From positions 1-50,351 of IMG/VR virus record IMGVR_UViG_3300025325_000036: a stretch of DNA of 50,351 nucleotides; one strand, written 5' to 3'. A program made the translations under genes and the position numbers. The notes beneath the pieces are model-generated. The model searched no databases and was not told the DNA's origin. It worked only from the letters and a program-made list of their open reading frames with translations. The stretch's first letter is position 1. Each line of letters begins with the position of its first letter. Positions 22,110-30,286 of the stretch are shown here, one piece after another. This stretch comes from a virus.

Positions 22110-23123
22110 ATGGCCGTCCTCCGCGTCTGTGGGTTCGACACCCTTCCGGCGGCACCCTATCCGTTCGCTGCTGGCGTCGGAGGGTCTATCGGCTCCGCTC
22201 TGCGGGTCGGTCATGGGGGCTCTTGGGCCTATAACGGCGAGGCCATCGTTCTCGGAGCGGCCGAGGAGGACGACTTCATCGTGCTCGGCTCAGATATTCA
22301 ACCCAACGTGAGCACCCGCGGGTGGGCTTTTCGAGGTGACGATGGCGCGGTTACCCATCTCTCGGTGGTCTACGACAGCACGCTGAGTAGATGGCAGGTG
22401 TACCGAGGAACGATCGCTGGTACCCTCTTGGGTTCGAGCCCGGCCAACTCTCACGTTGGAGGATCGACGGTCAAATACCTTGAGGTCAGGTTCCGGATCG
22501 CAGATGCCGCGGCGGGGTTCGTGGGATTGTGGTTGGACAATGTTCAGGTGCTCGACCTGACGGGAATCGACACCAGGAACGGGGGGGTGGACGCCCTGAT
22601 CGACAACATCGTCCCCGCCACTGTTGCCCTCCTGAACATCGACAACCTGATCGTCATCAACGAGCAGGCTGGCAACGGAGCAGTCGATCGGGTCGGATCA
22701 ATCTTCGTGCCGGCCAAGCGTCCCAACGGCAACGGGGCCACCACGACCTGGGACGGCTCCGACGGCAACCAGATCGACAACTACCTCCTGGTCGACGACC
22801 CCGCCTCTAACAATGACGGCGACACCACCTTCGTCGAGACCTCCGTTGCCGAGCTGGAGCAATATCTAATCGCCGACATTTCGGAGACCCCGGTGACGAT
22901 CGTGGCGGTCGACGCCATCTTGATCGCCAGGGATTCACTGGCGGGCGGCAACTCGGCGCGACCCGGGATGCGGGTCAACGGCACGAACTACCCCGGGGCC
23001 ACCGCCGTTCTCACCGGCTCCTACGCGGCCTACGGGAAGGTGTGGGGCGTCTCGCCCGACACCGGGGTGGCCTGGACCCGGGCCGAATACAACGCCTCCG
23101 AGCTTATCAACGAATCGCTGTAG
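22110..23123 (+). CDS. Virion protein with lectin-like jelly-roll domain
   Basis: The first 200 residues of this 337-aa protein alternate strands in the manner of concanavalin/LamG-type folds (W-A-F-R-G-D-D-G-A-V-T-H-L-S-V-V-Y-D, Y-L-E-V-R-F-R-I, V-G-L-W-L-D-N-V-Q). The C-terminal 130 residues, with S-I-F-V-P-A-K-R-P-N and R-P-G-M-R-V-N-G, match a family often found as minor tail or appendage proteins. It is probably a surface-exposed carbohydrate-binding virion component. Confidence 0.65.
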   Translation: MAVLRVCGFDTLPAAPYPFAAGVGGSIGSALRVGHGGSWAYNGEAIVLGAAEEDDFIVLGSDIQPNVSTRGWAFRGDDGAVTHLSVVYDSTLSRWQVYRGTIAGTLLGSSPANSHVGGSTVKYLEVRFRIADAAAGFVGLWLDNVQVLDLTGIDTRNGGVDALIDNIVPATVALLNIDNLIVINEQAGNGAVDRVGSIFVPAKRPNGNGATTTWDGSDGNQIDNYLLVDDPASNNDGDTTFVETSVAELEQYLIADISETPVTIVAVDAILIARDSLAGGNSARPGMRVNGTNYPGATAVLTGSYAAYGKVWGVSPDTGVAWTRAEYNASELINESL

Positions 23124-23132
23124 GCAGGCGGC

Positions 23133-24077
23133 ATGGCTCGCCGCACGACCCAAGAACTCGCCGAGGTAGCGCTTCAGTCGGCCCTGCGCCGCACCACGCA
23201 AGAACTTGCCGAAGTGGCGCTTCAATCGACCCTGCGCCGCACCACCCAGGAACTCAGCGAGGTCGCGCTTCAATCGACGCTGCGCCGGACCACTCAGATT
23301 CTCTCCGAGGTGGCGATCCTGGTCGCCTCCCTGCCCCTTTCGGAGACCTTCACCGGCACCAACGGGGCAGCGTGGAATAACGACAACTGGGTCACCTCCG
23401 CAGCGAGCGGCGGCGGATCGGTCACCATCCAGACCAACCGGGGTCGGGAATCCGGTACTGCCGGGGTCGCCAACTCGGGGGGTCGGGCAGTATCCCGTAA
23501 AGGCGGTCGGGTCAACCAGGAGGTAACCGGCGACCTCCAATTGTGCGACACCACCGAGCCCTGTCGAATCGACCTCTGGCTCCGGGCTTCCGGGGATTGG
23601 ACCGGGCTGGACACTCCCACCGACGGTTACGGAGTGCGGTTGCCCGCCGACTCCTCGACCGCCCAACTGATCAAATCGGTGGCAGGTGTCGAGACGGTCC
23701 TGGCCTCAGCCACCTGGCCACGCGATCTGGTCTTGAAGTCGTGGCGGTTCCAGACCTTGGGTGTGAATATCCGGTTTCGCATCTGGAACCAAGCCGACGC
23801 CGAACCAACCACCTGGCTATTCGACGTCCAGGATTCCAGCACCGGGGGGGTGGGCGTGTTCCAAGTCGCCTACGTCTGCCCGACCGCGCCCACTGGTGGA
23901 ACCTGTGCCGATTATGACAACATCGGCGGGAACGACCTTTACGCTGCTCTCGGTTCCGCCTCACCACGAGGAACGGCCTCGGGCACCGTTGTTGTGCCAT
24001 CTGTGCCTCCGCCCTCGGGTGGGACCGGCGAGTCCCGGCCCGCTCGGGCCGTCCGCCGACGGCGGCGCCGGGGCTGA
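23133..24077 (+). CDS. Virion/fibre protein with four 16-residue N-terminal repeats
   Basis: This 314-aa protein starts with four near-identical repeats of R-R-T-T-Q-E-L-A-E-V-A-L-Q-S-(A/T)-L, probably a helical oligomerisation stem. A strand-rich domain follows, F-T-G-T-N-G-A-A-W...W-V-T, a lectin/jelly-roll-like pattern seen in phage appendages, with L-W-L-R-A-S-G-D-W and G-Y-G-V-R-L-P. It ends with a Pro/Ser linker and an Arg-rich tail. It is probably a trimeric fibre or receptor-contact protein. Confidence 0.6.
   Translation: MARRTTQELAEVALQSALRRTTQELAEVALQSTLRRTTQELSEVALQSTLRRTTQILSEVAILVASLPLSETFTGTNGAAWNNDNWVTSAASGGGSVTIQTNRGRESGTAGVANSGGRAVSRKGGRVNQEVTGDLQLCDTTEPCRIDLWLRASGDWTGLDTPTDGYGVRLPADSSTAQLIKSVAGVETVLASATWPRDLVLKSWRFQTLGVNIRFRIWNQADAEPTTWLFDVQDSSTGGVGVFQVAYVCPTAPTGGTCADYDNIGGNDLYAALGSASPRGTASGTVVVPSVPPPSGGTGESRPARAVRRRRRRG
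23139..23330 (+). repeat. 48-bp coding tandem repeat, four copies
   Basis: Four consecutive 48-bp units encode the RRTTQEL(A/S)EVALQS(A/T)L stem. The copies differ mostly at synonymous positions, showing an old duplication kept by selection on the protein; the fourth is more diverged (ILSEVAILVASL). Confidence 0.85.
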
Positions 24078-24115
24078 CCCTTTGCCGGGGACGTCCGGCA
24101 TTACGCTTCGGCCCC

Positions 24116-24742
24116 GTGAGCGACTTCTCTGACTTTCTCGAGCTCGAGATTCTTGACCACATCCTCGGCACCACCGACTATCCGTTGCCGGTGCCCTTCT
24201 GGTCCCTCCACAACGGCCACCCGGCGGAGACCGGGGCCAACGAGCTGACCGGGGGTTCCTATGCCCGCCAAGCGATAGCCTTCGGGGCTGCCGCCGCCGG
24301 TGCTGCCGCCAATACCGCGGTCGAGGAGTGGGACCTCACCGGGGTCACCGGGTCGACCATCTTCTTCCTCGGGGAATGGGATGCCGTCAGCGGGGGCAAC
24401 TTCATGTGGGCCGTACCCCTTGGTGGCACCCCGGCCACCTTTGTCGCCACCAACGCCGGCGACGTCTTCACTTCTTACGCCCACGGGTACTCGAACGACG
24501 ACCGCGTCTATCTCAAGCGGGCTTCGGGTTCGGCCCTCCCGGCCGGACCATCCGAAGACACGCTCTACTTCGTGATCTCGGTGACGGCCGATACCTTCCA
24601 AATCTCCACAACCCAAGGTGGCGGCGCCGTGGTCCTTACCACCGATGGGGAGGGGATCGCGGTCCGGGTCGTCGGCAAGGCGTTTAACCCCGGCGACCTG
24701 TTCCGGGTGGGAATTGGCGACCTCGACGTAGCGATCGACTGA
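24116..24742 (+). CDS. Putative tail fibre/appendage protein, 208 aa
   Basis: The product starts SDFSDFLELEILDHILGTTDYPLP, then W-S-L-H-N, G-A-N-E-L-T-G-G-S-Y-A-R-Q-A-I-A-F-G-A-A. This is the pattern of a widespread phage virion family with an L-G-T-T start and a G-G-S-Y-A-R-Q core. A second strand-rich part (W-A-V-P-L-G-G-T-P, F-Q-I-S-T-T-Q-G-G) follows. It starts at GTG 24116; TGATG couples it to the next gene. Confidence 0.65.
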   Translation: MSDFSDFLELEILDHILGTTDYPLPVPFWSLHNGHPAETGANELTGGSYARQAIAFGAAAAGAAANTAVEEWDLTGVTGSTIFFLGEWDAVSGGNFMWAVPLGGTPATFVATNAGDVFTSYAHGYSNDDRVYLKRASGSALPAGPSEDTLYFVISVTADTFQISTTQGGGAVVLTTDGEGIAVRVVGKAFNPGDLFRVGIGDLDVAID

Positions 24743-25218
24743 TGGCCCGCGGCATCTATACCGTCACGTTCTCGCAGGTGTCCTTCACCACAGCAGGGAC
24801 TACCTGGGATTTCTTCGAGTTTGATGCCGCAGCCGACAAGCCCATCGAGCTTATGAGCGTGTTCATCGGCAACAAGACCGAGGTCGGTGACGCAGCGGAG
24901 GAGATGGTTGCTTACGCCATCATCCGTGGGCACACGACGACCGGTAGCGGCGGTGCGGCCGTAACGCCGAGACCGCTCGATCCCTCCGATGGTGCTGCGT
25001 CCTTTGCTGCCGAGGCCGCCAATGACACGATCGCCTCGGCAGGTACTGCACTGTTCCTCCACGAAGATACCTTCAACGTCCGAACTGGGCTTCAACTGAT
25101 TCTGCCTCCGGACATGCGGTCCATCACCCGCGGTGCCGACCTGTTGGTCGTGAGGATGCTGTCCACGTTGACAGATGATGTGACTTTCTCTGGAACCGCT
25201 TACGTTCGAGAGTTGTAG
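24742..25218 (+). CDS. Virion-associated protein, 158 aa
   Basis: It begins MARGIYTVTFSQVSFTTAG and has alternating strands with a W-D-F-F-E-F segment and an acidic middle, then L-F-L-H-E-D-T-F-N-V and a C-terminal T-F-S-G-T-A-Y-V-R-E-L. Its position and beta-rich character suggest a minor tail or decoration protein. No specific function is recognised. Confidence 0.55.
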   Translation: MARGIYTVTFSQVSFTTAGTTWDFFEFDAAADKPIELMSVFIGNKTEVGDAAEEMVAYAIIRGHTTTGSGGAAVTPRPLDPSDGAASFAAEAANDTIASAGTALFLHEDTFNVRTGLQLILPPDMRSITRGADLLVVRMLSTLTDDVTFSGTAYVREL

Positions 25219-25230
25219 GCGGGGTGGCCG

Positions 25231-25944
25231 ATGGCCTCCCCGGTGGTCGTCAGTCGCAGCACACCTTCGGCGGTAACCACCGCCGGAACCAGCCATACCG
25301 TCAACCTCCCCGGCTCGCTGGTAGCAGGGAACCGGCTCGAGATTCTCTTTGCGGTCATGGCCCCGACCGCCACCCCATCGGCGACCAACTGGACCCACGA
25401 CACCGCCTTCGTCACCACCGTCGGAACTGCTCAGGCGGTCCATCGCCTGTTCAAGATATCGAACGGGGCGGAGGGTGCCACGGTCACGGTCACCACTACC
25501 GCCAGTACCAAGAGCGCCCACACCGCCTATCAGATATCGGGGGGTGGTGAGGGGTACGGAGGCACCGGAGCGACCGGCACCTCCGGACCCAACACGGCCA
25601 ATCCGCCCTCGGTGTCAGTGGTGGGCGGTCCGAAAGATGTGTTGTCGATCGCGGTGATGGCGATCGAGGGGGAAGTATTCACCGGGACCGGGGCGCCTGC
25701 CTCCTACACGAACCTACTGACGGCCAACACCGGGACCGGCGGGGCGGTGACCGTCAACGGGATGATTCAGACCGCCGAGCGGGCCGAAACCGCGGTCTCG
25801 ACGGTTGATCCGGCTGTGTTCTCGCACACCGCCAACGATGACTGGGTGGCCCAAACGCTGGTTATCCCCCAACAAGAGAGCATTGCTTTTCCTCGCAATG
25901 ATCGAAAGACCGTCCCAATGAGGGTGCCCGAGGTGTCCTGGTGA
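25231..25944 (+). CDS. Beta-rich virion protein, 237 aa
   Basis: It is Thr/Ala/Gly-rich with regular strands (A-S-P-V-V-V-S-R, H-T-V-N-L-P-G-S-L-V-A-G-N-R-L-E-I-L-F-A-V) typical of surface-appendage proteins from phages and secreted proteins. A Gly-rich hinge is near residue 105. The stop overlaps the start of the repeat protein gene. Receptor or glycan contact is inferred from context only. Confidence 0.55.
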   Translation: MASPVVVSRSTPSAVTTAGTSHTVNLPGSLVAGNRLEILFAVMAPTATPSATNWTHDTAFVTTVGTAQAVHRLFKISNGAEGATVTVTTTASTKSAHTAYQISGGGEGYGGTGATGTSGPNTANPPSVSVVGGPKDVLSIAVMAIEGEVFTGTGAPASYTNLLTANTGTGGAVTVNGMIQTAERAETAVSTVDPAVFSHTANDDWVAQTLVIPQQESIAFPRNDRKTVPMRVPEVSW

Positions 25945-26873
25945 GTTGGCAGGGCTATCGCCCGCCCATCCCCCGGAAACGGTGGATCGGCACGGCCTTC
26001 GTCCAGCCGGTCGTCACCGGCGACGCTCTTGGCTTTGCTTCGCCGCAGGGGATCGCCGCCGGTGCCGTCGTGCGTTTGGCGTCGGCCCTGGGAACCGGGT
26101 CGCCGCAGGGGCTGGCGACCGGCGCCGTCATTCGGCTGGGTTCGGGTCTCGGCGCGGCCTCGCCGCAGGGGATCGCCACCGGCACAGTCGTCCATACGAG
26201 CATCGTCCTCGGTTCGGCTTCCCCCTCCGGCGTCGGGGCTGCCATCGTTGTCCATTCGGCAACGGCCTCGGGTACGGCCTCGCCACAGGGAGTATCGGGG
26301 GGCGGCTTCATCCTCACCGCCTCGGCCCTCGGCTCGGCTTCGGCGAGCGGAGCGGCGAGCGGCGTCCGGGTCCTGGTTGCGGTCGCTCTCGGCACGGCCT
26401 CCCCCCAAGCAATCGGTTCGGCCGTGGTCGTCCTGGTCAGTTCGGCCCTTGGCGGCGCCTCTCCATTCGGGGCTGCCGCAGCCGTGGTCGTCCATACCGG
26501 GTCGGCCCTCGGCACCCTGTCTCCCTTCGCCGCCGGCTCGGGTGTCGTAGTCCACTCTGGCACCGCCGACGGGCGCGCCTCCTTGATCGGGGTCGGTCTT
26601 GCCATCGTCGTCCATCCGGCCTCCGCCGACGGTCGGGCCTCCCCCTTCGGAACGGCGACCGGAGTCATCGTCGGGGTGGTGGTCCATCTCGGCTCGGGTC
26701 TCGGCACCGCCTCGGCCTTCGGGTCGGCCGTCGGGTTGGCCATCCCGGCTGCGCCGCAGCTGCTGCTGCTGACCGTGACGCTGGGCGGGGCGACCCTGAA
26801 CGCAGACCTCGTCGGGGCGACCCTGAACGCAGACCTCGTCTCCCCGACCCTGGCGGTTACCCTCCGGCCCTAG
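25941..26873 (+). CDS. Solenoid-like repeat protein, twelve approx. 20-residue repeats
   Basis: This 310-aa protein is nearly all tandem repeats with consensus A-L-G-x-A-S-P-x-G-x-A-x-G-x-V-V-x-x-x-S, from residue 29 to about 272. Ten units are exactly 20 residues and one is 24. Gly, Ala and Ser dominate, and the hydrophobic Val pairs recur, suggesting a thin beta-solenoid or fibrous stalk. The N-terminus (SWQGYRPPIPRKRW) is the probable virion anchor. The end has the duplicated G-A-T-L-N-A-D-L-V. It is probably a tail-fibre or capsid-fibre shaft. Confidence 0.7.
   Translation: MSWQGYRPPIPRKRWIGTAFVQPVVTGDALGFASPQGIAAGAVVRLASALGTGSPQGLATGAVIRLGSGLGAASPQGIATGTVVHTSIVLGSASPSGVGAAIVVHSATASGTASPQGVSGGGFILTASALGSASASGAASGVRVLVAVALGTASPQAIGSAVVVLVSSALGGASPFGAAAAVVVHTGSALGTLSPFAAGSGVVVHSGTADGRASLIGVGLAIVVHPASADGRASPFGTATGVIVGVVVHLGSGLGTASAFGSAVGLAIPAAPQLLLLTVTLGGATLNADLVGATLNADLVSPTLAVTLRP
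26025..26756 (+). repeat. 60-bp coding tandem repeats (about 12 units)
   Basis: DNA units of 60 bp (one of 72 bp) underlie the 20-residue protein repeats. Several units share GCCTCGCCGCAGGGG-like segments, so recombination between units could change the copy number. Confidence 0.85.
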
Positions 26874-27173
26874 ATGGCCAACACCTACGCCTTCGGCCAG
26901 ACGGTCATCCCGCGGCTGCGGTTCAGGGACCGCAACGAAGCGCTGGTGGACGTGACCGGCATCACCGTTGACATCGCCCCCCCGGTGTCCCCCCCCTACA
27001 CCTACACCACGCCGTTCGACCACCCCAGCACCGGCATCTACGAGTTTCCCATCGACGGGAATGAGGCGGGCATCTGGCGGGGCGAGGCCTGCGGGGTAGT
27101 GGCCGGCGACGGCACGGCCTGCGACAAGTTCGTGTTCTGCGTCGAGTCCGAGTTCGTGGTGGTGGAGTCCTGA
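26874..27173 (+). CDS. Small beta-sandwich virion protein, 99 aa
   Basis: It has R-L-R-F-R-D-R-N-E-A-L-V-D-V-T-G and later Y-T-T-P-F-D-H-P-S-T-G-I-Y-E-F-P-I-D, the layout of the Ig-like/BppU-type proteins often encoded next to head-tail connector genes. The C-terminus is F-C-V-E-S-E-F-V-V-V-E-S. It follows a TAG directly and overlaps the next ATG. Confidence 0.6.
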   Translation: MANTYAFGQTVIPRLRFRDRNEALVDVTGITVDIAPPVSPPYTYTTPFDHPSTGIYEFPIDGNEAGIWRGEACGVVAGDGTACDKFVFCVESEFVVVES

Positions 27174-27937
27174 TGCTCTGCGTCCCCTGGACCACCTACC
27201 AGGAGCTGGCGAACTGCGGGTGCGGGGCGGAGGAGTTGGACGTCGACAGGGTCGAGGAGCTGATAGACGCCGCCTCCGAGGCGCTGCACCTGCTGTCTAA
27301 CTCCCAGTTCACCGGCCCCTGCACCACCGTCTACCGGCCCTGCCACTCGGCCTCCTCGTCGGCCTTGGACTGGTGGGGCAGCCCCACCGTGCCGGTGCGC
27401 CAGGACGGCGCCTGGCTGAACCTGGGGCCCTGCGGGTGCGGGGCCTGGGGCCCGGCCGGCTGCACCTGCGGCTGCGCCGCCCTCCACCTGCCGGTCGATT
27501 ACCCCGTCGGCGTGGTGGTGCGCGAGGACGGGGTCGTTTTGGCCGCCAGCGCCTATCGGCTGGCCGGCCGGGAGCTGCACCGGGTCACGGGCGCCTGGCG
27601 GTGCTGCCAGGACCTGTCGCTGTCCGACACCGAGGTGGGGACTTGGTCGGTGACTATCACCCACGGCCTGGACCCCCCGGCGCTAGGCCGGCTGGCGGCC
27701 CGGGACCTGGCCGCCGAGCTGGTGAGGGCCTGCCGGGGAGTGGAATGCCGGCTGCCGGCGCGCACCACCGCGGTGGTGCGCCAGGGGATCAGCTATGAGT
27801 TGGACCCGGCCGGGCTGGCGGAGGGGGCGGTGGGAATCTACTCCGTGGACCTATTCCTGGCCGCCGTCAACCCCGAAGGTCGTCGGGCCGGCCGGTCCAG
27901 CTTCGCCTCGCCGTCGCTGCCCGAAACCTGGGGGTAG
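27173..27937 (+). CDS. Head-to-tail adaptor (connector) protein
   Basis: The N-terminal helical part of this 254-aa protein has V-E-E-L-I-D-A-A-S-E-A-L-H-L-L-S, typical of gp6-like adaptors that line the portal. A Cys-rich insert follows (C-T-T-V-Y-R-P-C, G-C-G-A-W, C-T-C-G-C). The C-terminal half has the actinophage adaptor signature R-Q-G-I-S-Y-E-L-D-P and I-Y-S-V-D-L-F-L-A-A-V-N-P. The latter is the best evidence, from memory of the family. Confidence 0.75.
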   Translation: MLCVPWTTYQELANCGCGAEELDVDRVEELIDAASEALHLLSNSQFTGPCTTVYRPCHSASSSALDWWGSPTVPVRQDGAWLNLGPCGCGAWGPAGCTCGCAALHLPVDYPVGVVVREDGVVLAASAYRLAGRELHRVTGAWRCCQDLSLSDTEVGTWSVTITHGLDPPALGRLAARDLAAELVRACRGVECRLPARTTAVVRQGISYELDPAGLAEGAVGIYSVDLFLAAVNPEGRRAGRSSFASPSLPETWG

Positions 27938-27945
27938 GGCTGACC

Positions 27946-27973
27946 CTTGACGGCGGGGTCCCCGTCGTATAGT
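27946..27973 (+). promoter_or_regulatory. Candidate promoter for tail protein gene
   Basis: CTTGAC (27946-27951), a 16-bp spacer and a strong -10 TATAGT (27968-27973) precede a 28-base leader with AGGAG and ATG 28002. It does not share the GGAACGACG leader of the other promoters, so it may be a late-class promoter. Confidence 0.5.
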
Positions 27974-28001
27974 GGCCCGGCCCGATCCTTAGGAGTCGTG
28001 A

Positions 28002-28697
28002 ATGCCACCGCAGGCCGGACCGTTCGTAGTCAAGGGGCTGCTCGCCGTCCGGGCCAGCCTGCTGGCCGAGGACGGGACGCCGCTCTGCGCCCTCGACGAC
28101 GGGTCCGCCTGGACCCCCTGCCCGATCTCCCTCGCCACCGCCCGCCAGGCGACCGCCGACAGCACCACCGAGCTGAAGTGCGGCGACGGCACGGTGGCCG
28201 ACCAGGAGACGATTCAGGGCGTGGTGACCGGCGACCAGATCACCCTGGTGATCGCCAAGCAGGACTTCGAGACGATCAGCCTCCTAACCGGGTCCGACCC
28301 TATCTTTGACCCCCTCGACCCCACCCGGGTCATCGGCTTCCAGGACCCCCAGGTTGACGAGCAGGCGCCGCCGGTGGAGTTCAACGCCTGGGCGCGCAAC
28401 CGGTCCAACAATGCCCCGGCCGGTTCGCCCTATCAGTACCTGCGCCTCACCTGGCCGTTCGCGAAGTTCCGACTCGGCGACGACTCGGTGGGCGCCGACT
28501 ACCTGCAGCAGACGCTGATCGGGCTCGCCACCCCCAACAACAACATCGGGGGCGGCGTTTGGGACGACTTCCCCGTGAACGCCAACGGCCGCTATCGGTT
28601 GCGCTGGGCGACCTCCTTCGTGCCCCTGGCGAGCGCCACGCCCTACAGCCTGTCGCCGTCCGGCGGCTACCTGGACACGCCGGCCTGCCTGTCGTAG
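28002..28697 (+). CDS. Putative major tail protein
   Basis: This 231-aa beta-rich protein has a G-P-F-V-V-K-G-L-L-A-V-R start, E-L-K-C-G-D-G-T-V and Q-D-F-E-T-I-S-L-L-T-G in the first half, and Y-L-R-L-T-W-P-F-A-K-F-R-L-G-D in the second half. It then ends with a G-L-A-T-P-N-N-N loop. This matches the tail-tube proteins I know from actinophages in overall pattern. It has its own promoter candidate and a strong AGGAG, fitting high expression. It lies before the neck protein, a slightly unusual order. Confidence 0.6.
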   Translation: MPPQAGPFVVKGLLAVRASLLAEDGTPLCALDDGSAWTPCPISLATARQATADSTTELKCGDGTVADQETIQGVVTGDQITLVIAKQDFETISLLTGSDPIFDPLDPTRVIGFQDPQVDEQAPPVEFNAWARNRSNNAPAGSPYQYLRLTWPFAKFRLGDDSVGADYLQQTLIGLATPNNNIGGGVWDDFPVNANGRYRLRWATSFVPLASATPYSLSPSGGYLDTPACLS

Positions 28698-28701
28698 CGC
28701 C

Positions 28702-29112
28702 GTGGGCGTCCTGGCCGATGCCCTGGAGCGGCGGCTGCGCCTGGCGACCCCCCGCCTGCAGGGTCGGGTGCTGGTCGAGCTGCGGCGGGCTGCCCCGAAA
28801 AAAACCCGCCAGCTGCAGGACTCGATCCGCGTCAGGGCCCGCTACGCCGCCGGCCTGTTGACCGTGACGGCGGAGGCCCCGGTGGTGCAGGCGGCCACGA
28901 CCGAGCGCGGGGCCCGGGCCCACGTCATCACCACCAGGCCGCCCAACCGTAAAGCCCGCAGCGGTCGGGGCCGGGGGGCGCTGCGATTCAAGGTCGGCGG
29001 CAAGACCCTATATCGGCGCCGGGTGAACCACCCGGGCAACCGACCCAAACCCTGGTTCTTCCCCACCCTTCGCCGGTGGGGGTCATTCCTGTCGGACGAG
29101 TTAGCCCGGTAG
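28702..29112 (+). CDS. HK97 gp10-like neck/head-closure protein
   Basis: This 136-aa basic protein has R-A-A-P-K-K-T-R-Q-L-Q-D-S-I in the first half (the A-P-V-D-T-G-x-L-R-x-S equivalent). The C-terminus has N-H-P-G-N-R-P-K-P-W-F-F-P-T-L, the hallmark of gp10-type neck proteins. It would connect the adaptor to the tail tube. It starts at GTG 28702. Confidence 0.75.
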   Translation: MGVLADALERRLRLATPRLQGRVLVELRRAAPKKTRQLQDSIRVRARYAAGLLTVTAEAPVVQAATTERGARAHVITTRPPNRKARSGRGRGALRFKVGGKTLYRRRVNHPGNRPKPWFFPTLRRWGSFLSDELAR

Positions 29113-29121
29113 GGTGTTGCC

Positions 29122-29553
29122 ATGCCCTGGCAGGACTTCGGGACCGGGCTGGTGACGGCGGTCTCCGACGCCGTGGCCGCCTCAGGCCTCACGGTGCTGC
29201 TGGGGGCGTTGACCGCCGGCGAGGTGGCGCTGGAATGCACGAACCGCTCAGACGAGGCCCTGGTGGCCGCCTGGCTGTCGGAGGTGACGCCGGAGGCGGT
29301 GACGGTGAAGGGCGCCCACACGCCCCTGCCCACCTGGACCCTGCGGGTGGCGCGGTGCGTGGTCGACCCGGTGGGGAGCGCGGCGGGGTGGCACGACCTG
29401 GTGGAGACGGCATGGTGCGCCGCCACCGCCTACCTGGCCGCCTGTGACCCCCCGGCCACGATGGGGGCCCTGACGGTCGCCGCGCCGTCGGGCGGGGTGG
29501 TCTACGCTGATCTGACCGTCACGGTTGAGGACGGCTGCCTGGAGGAGGTCTGA
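29122..29553 (+). CDS. Tail terminator-like protein
   Basis: A 143-aa product lies between the gp10-like and chaperone genes, where siphoviruses encode the tail terminator. It is alpha/beta, with V-A-L-E-C-T-N, W-L-S-E-V-T-P and a strand pair V-V-Y-A-D-L-T-V-T-V-E. No diagnostic motif is visible, so the call rests on position and size. ATG 29122. Confidence 0.5.
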   Translation: MPWQDFGTGLVTAVSDAVAASGLTVLLGALTAGEVALECTNRSDEALVAAWLSEVTPEAVTVKGAHTPLPTWTLRVARCVVDPVGSAAGWHDLVETAWCAATAYLAACDPPATMGALTVAAPSGGVVYADLTVTVEDGCLEEV

Positions 29554-29555
29554 GG

Positions 29556-29966
29556 GTGGATGAGAACGAGCGCCCCGAACCGATCACGTTTTGGCCCGAC
29601 GGTGGGGTGACCCTGCGGTTGCGGACCCGGACGGTGGAGGTGCCGGCCCCCACCCTGGCCCACCTGGAGGCCATATTCGCCTACGAGGACCGGGTGGTGC
29701 AGCGGCTGACCGCCACGCCCAACGGATCGAAGGGCAAGGGGAAGGTCAAGCCCGAGACGGTGCAGCTGCCCTGGACCTTCTTCGCCGAGAAGTTCGCCGA
29801 GGTCCTACGCATCGCGCTGGACGAGCCCGAGGGGGAGGGATCGGTGACGCCGCAGGAGCTGCCGGCCTGGGCGGTCAAGAAGCCGGCATACGACCGGCTC
29901 ATCGACCACTGGCTGACCGTCCCTTTCGACTATACGCCCCTCGAGGCGACGATCCCGACGACGTGA
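29556..29966 (+). CDS. Tail assembly chaperone (gpG-like)
   Basis: This 136-aa protein immediately precedes the tape measure region. It has R-T-V-E-V-P-A-P-T-L-A-H-L-E-A and a Lys/Gly-rich loop, then a helical part. Its 3' end carries the slippery heptamer C-CCT-TTC in the zero frame, and a second frame at -1 is open from 29591 through 30208. This organisation, G followed by a G-T fusion, is conserved in siphophage chaperones that bind the tape measure protein during tail assembly. GTG 29556. Confidence 0.75.
   Translation: MDENERPEPITFWPDGGVTLRLRTRTVEVPAPTLAHLEAIFAYEDRVVQRLTATPNGSKGKGKVKPETVQLPWTFFAEKFAEVLRIALDEPEGEGSVTPQELPAWAVKKPAYDRLIDHWLTVPFDYTPLEATIPTT
29921..29927 (+). promoter_or_regulatory. 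Programmed -1 frameshift slippery site (CCCTTTC)
   Basis: C-CCT-TTC lies with CCT and TTC as zero-frame codons, the canonical X-XXY-YYZ phase. A -1 slip would read CCC TTT then CGA CTA and continue to the stop at 30208, giving a G-T type fusion of about 217 aa. Confidence 0.65.
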
Positions 29967-30208
29967 CCCCGCCCCGCCCCTGGCGGTCGGCGGTGGGCGA
30001 CATCTACCGGGCCCTGTACCCGCTGTCCCCGGTGGAGGTGGACCGGCTGCGCCCCTGGCAGATAGGCGAGCTGCTGGTCCGGCCCGAGCAGCGGGATTAC
30101 GAGGAGGTGCTGGAGAACGAGGCGCGGCCGCAGCCCACCCCCGAGCAGATGGAGGAGCGGGTGGCCCGGTACCACGCCAGGAGGGCGGAGCGGGATGACC
30201 CGAGTTGA
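29963..30208 (+). CDS. Second tail assembly chaperone ORF (T part)
   Basis: The frame is -1 relative to the upstream chaperone. It can be reached by frameshifting at 29921 or by a GTG (29963) overlapping the first stop. The 81-aa segment has Y-R-A-L-Y-P-L-S-P-V-E-V-D-R-L-R-P-W-Q-I-G-E-L-L and an acidic, Pro-rich end, typical of actinophage T segments. The frameshift fusion is the more likely product. Confidence 0.65.
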   Translation: MTPPRPWRSAVGDIYRALYPLSPVEVDRLRPWQIGELLVRPEQRDYEEVLENEARPQPTPEQMEERVARYHARRAERDDPS

Positions 30209-30286
30209 CGACCGGCCTGAGGCGTGACACCCTGGCTCATCGTCGGTTAGCCCTTCTCGATCATTCCTGACACCTAGCATCGGGCC

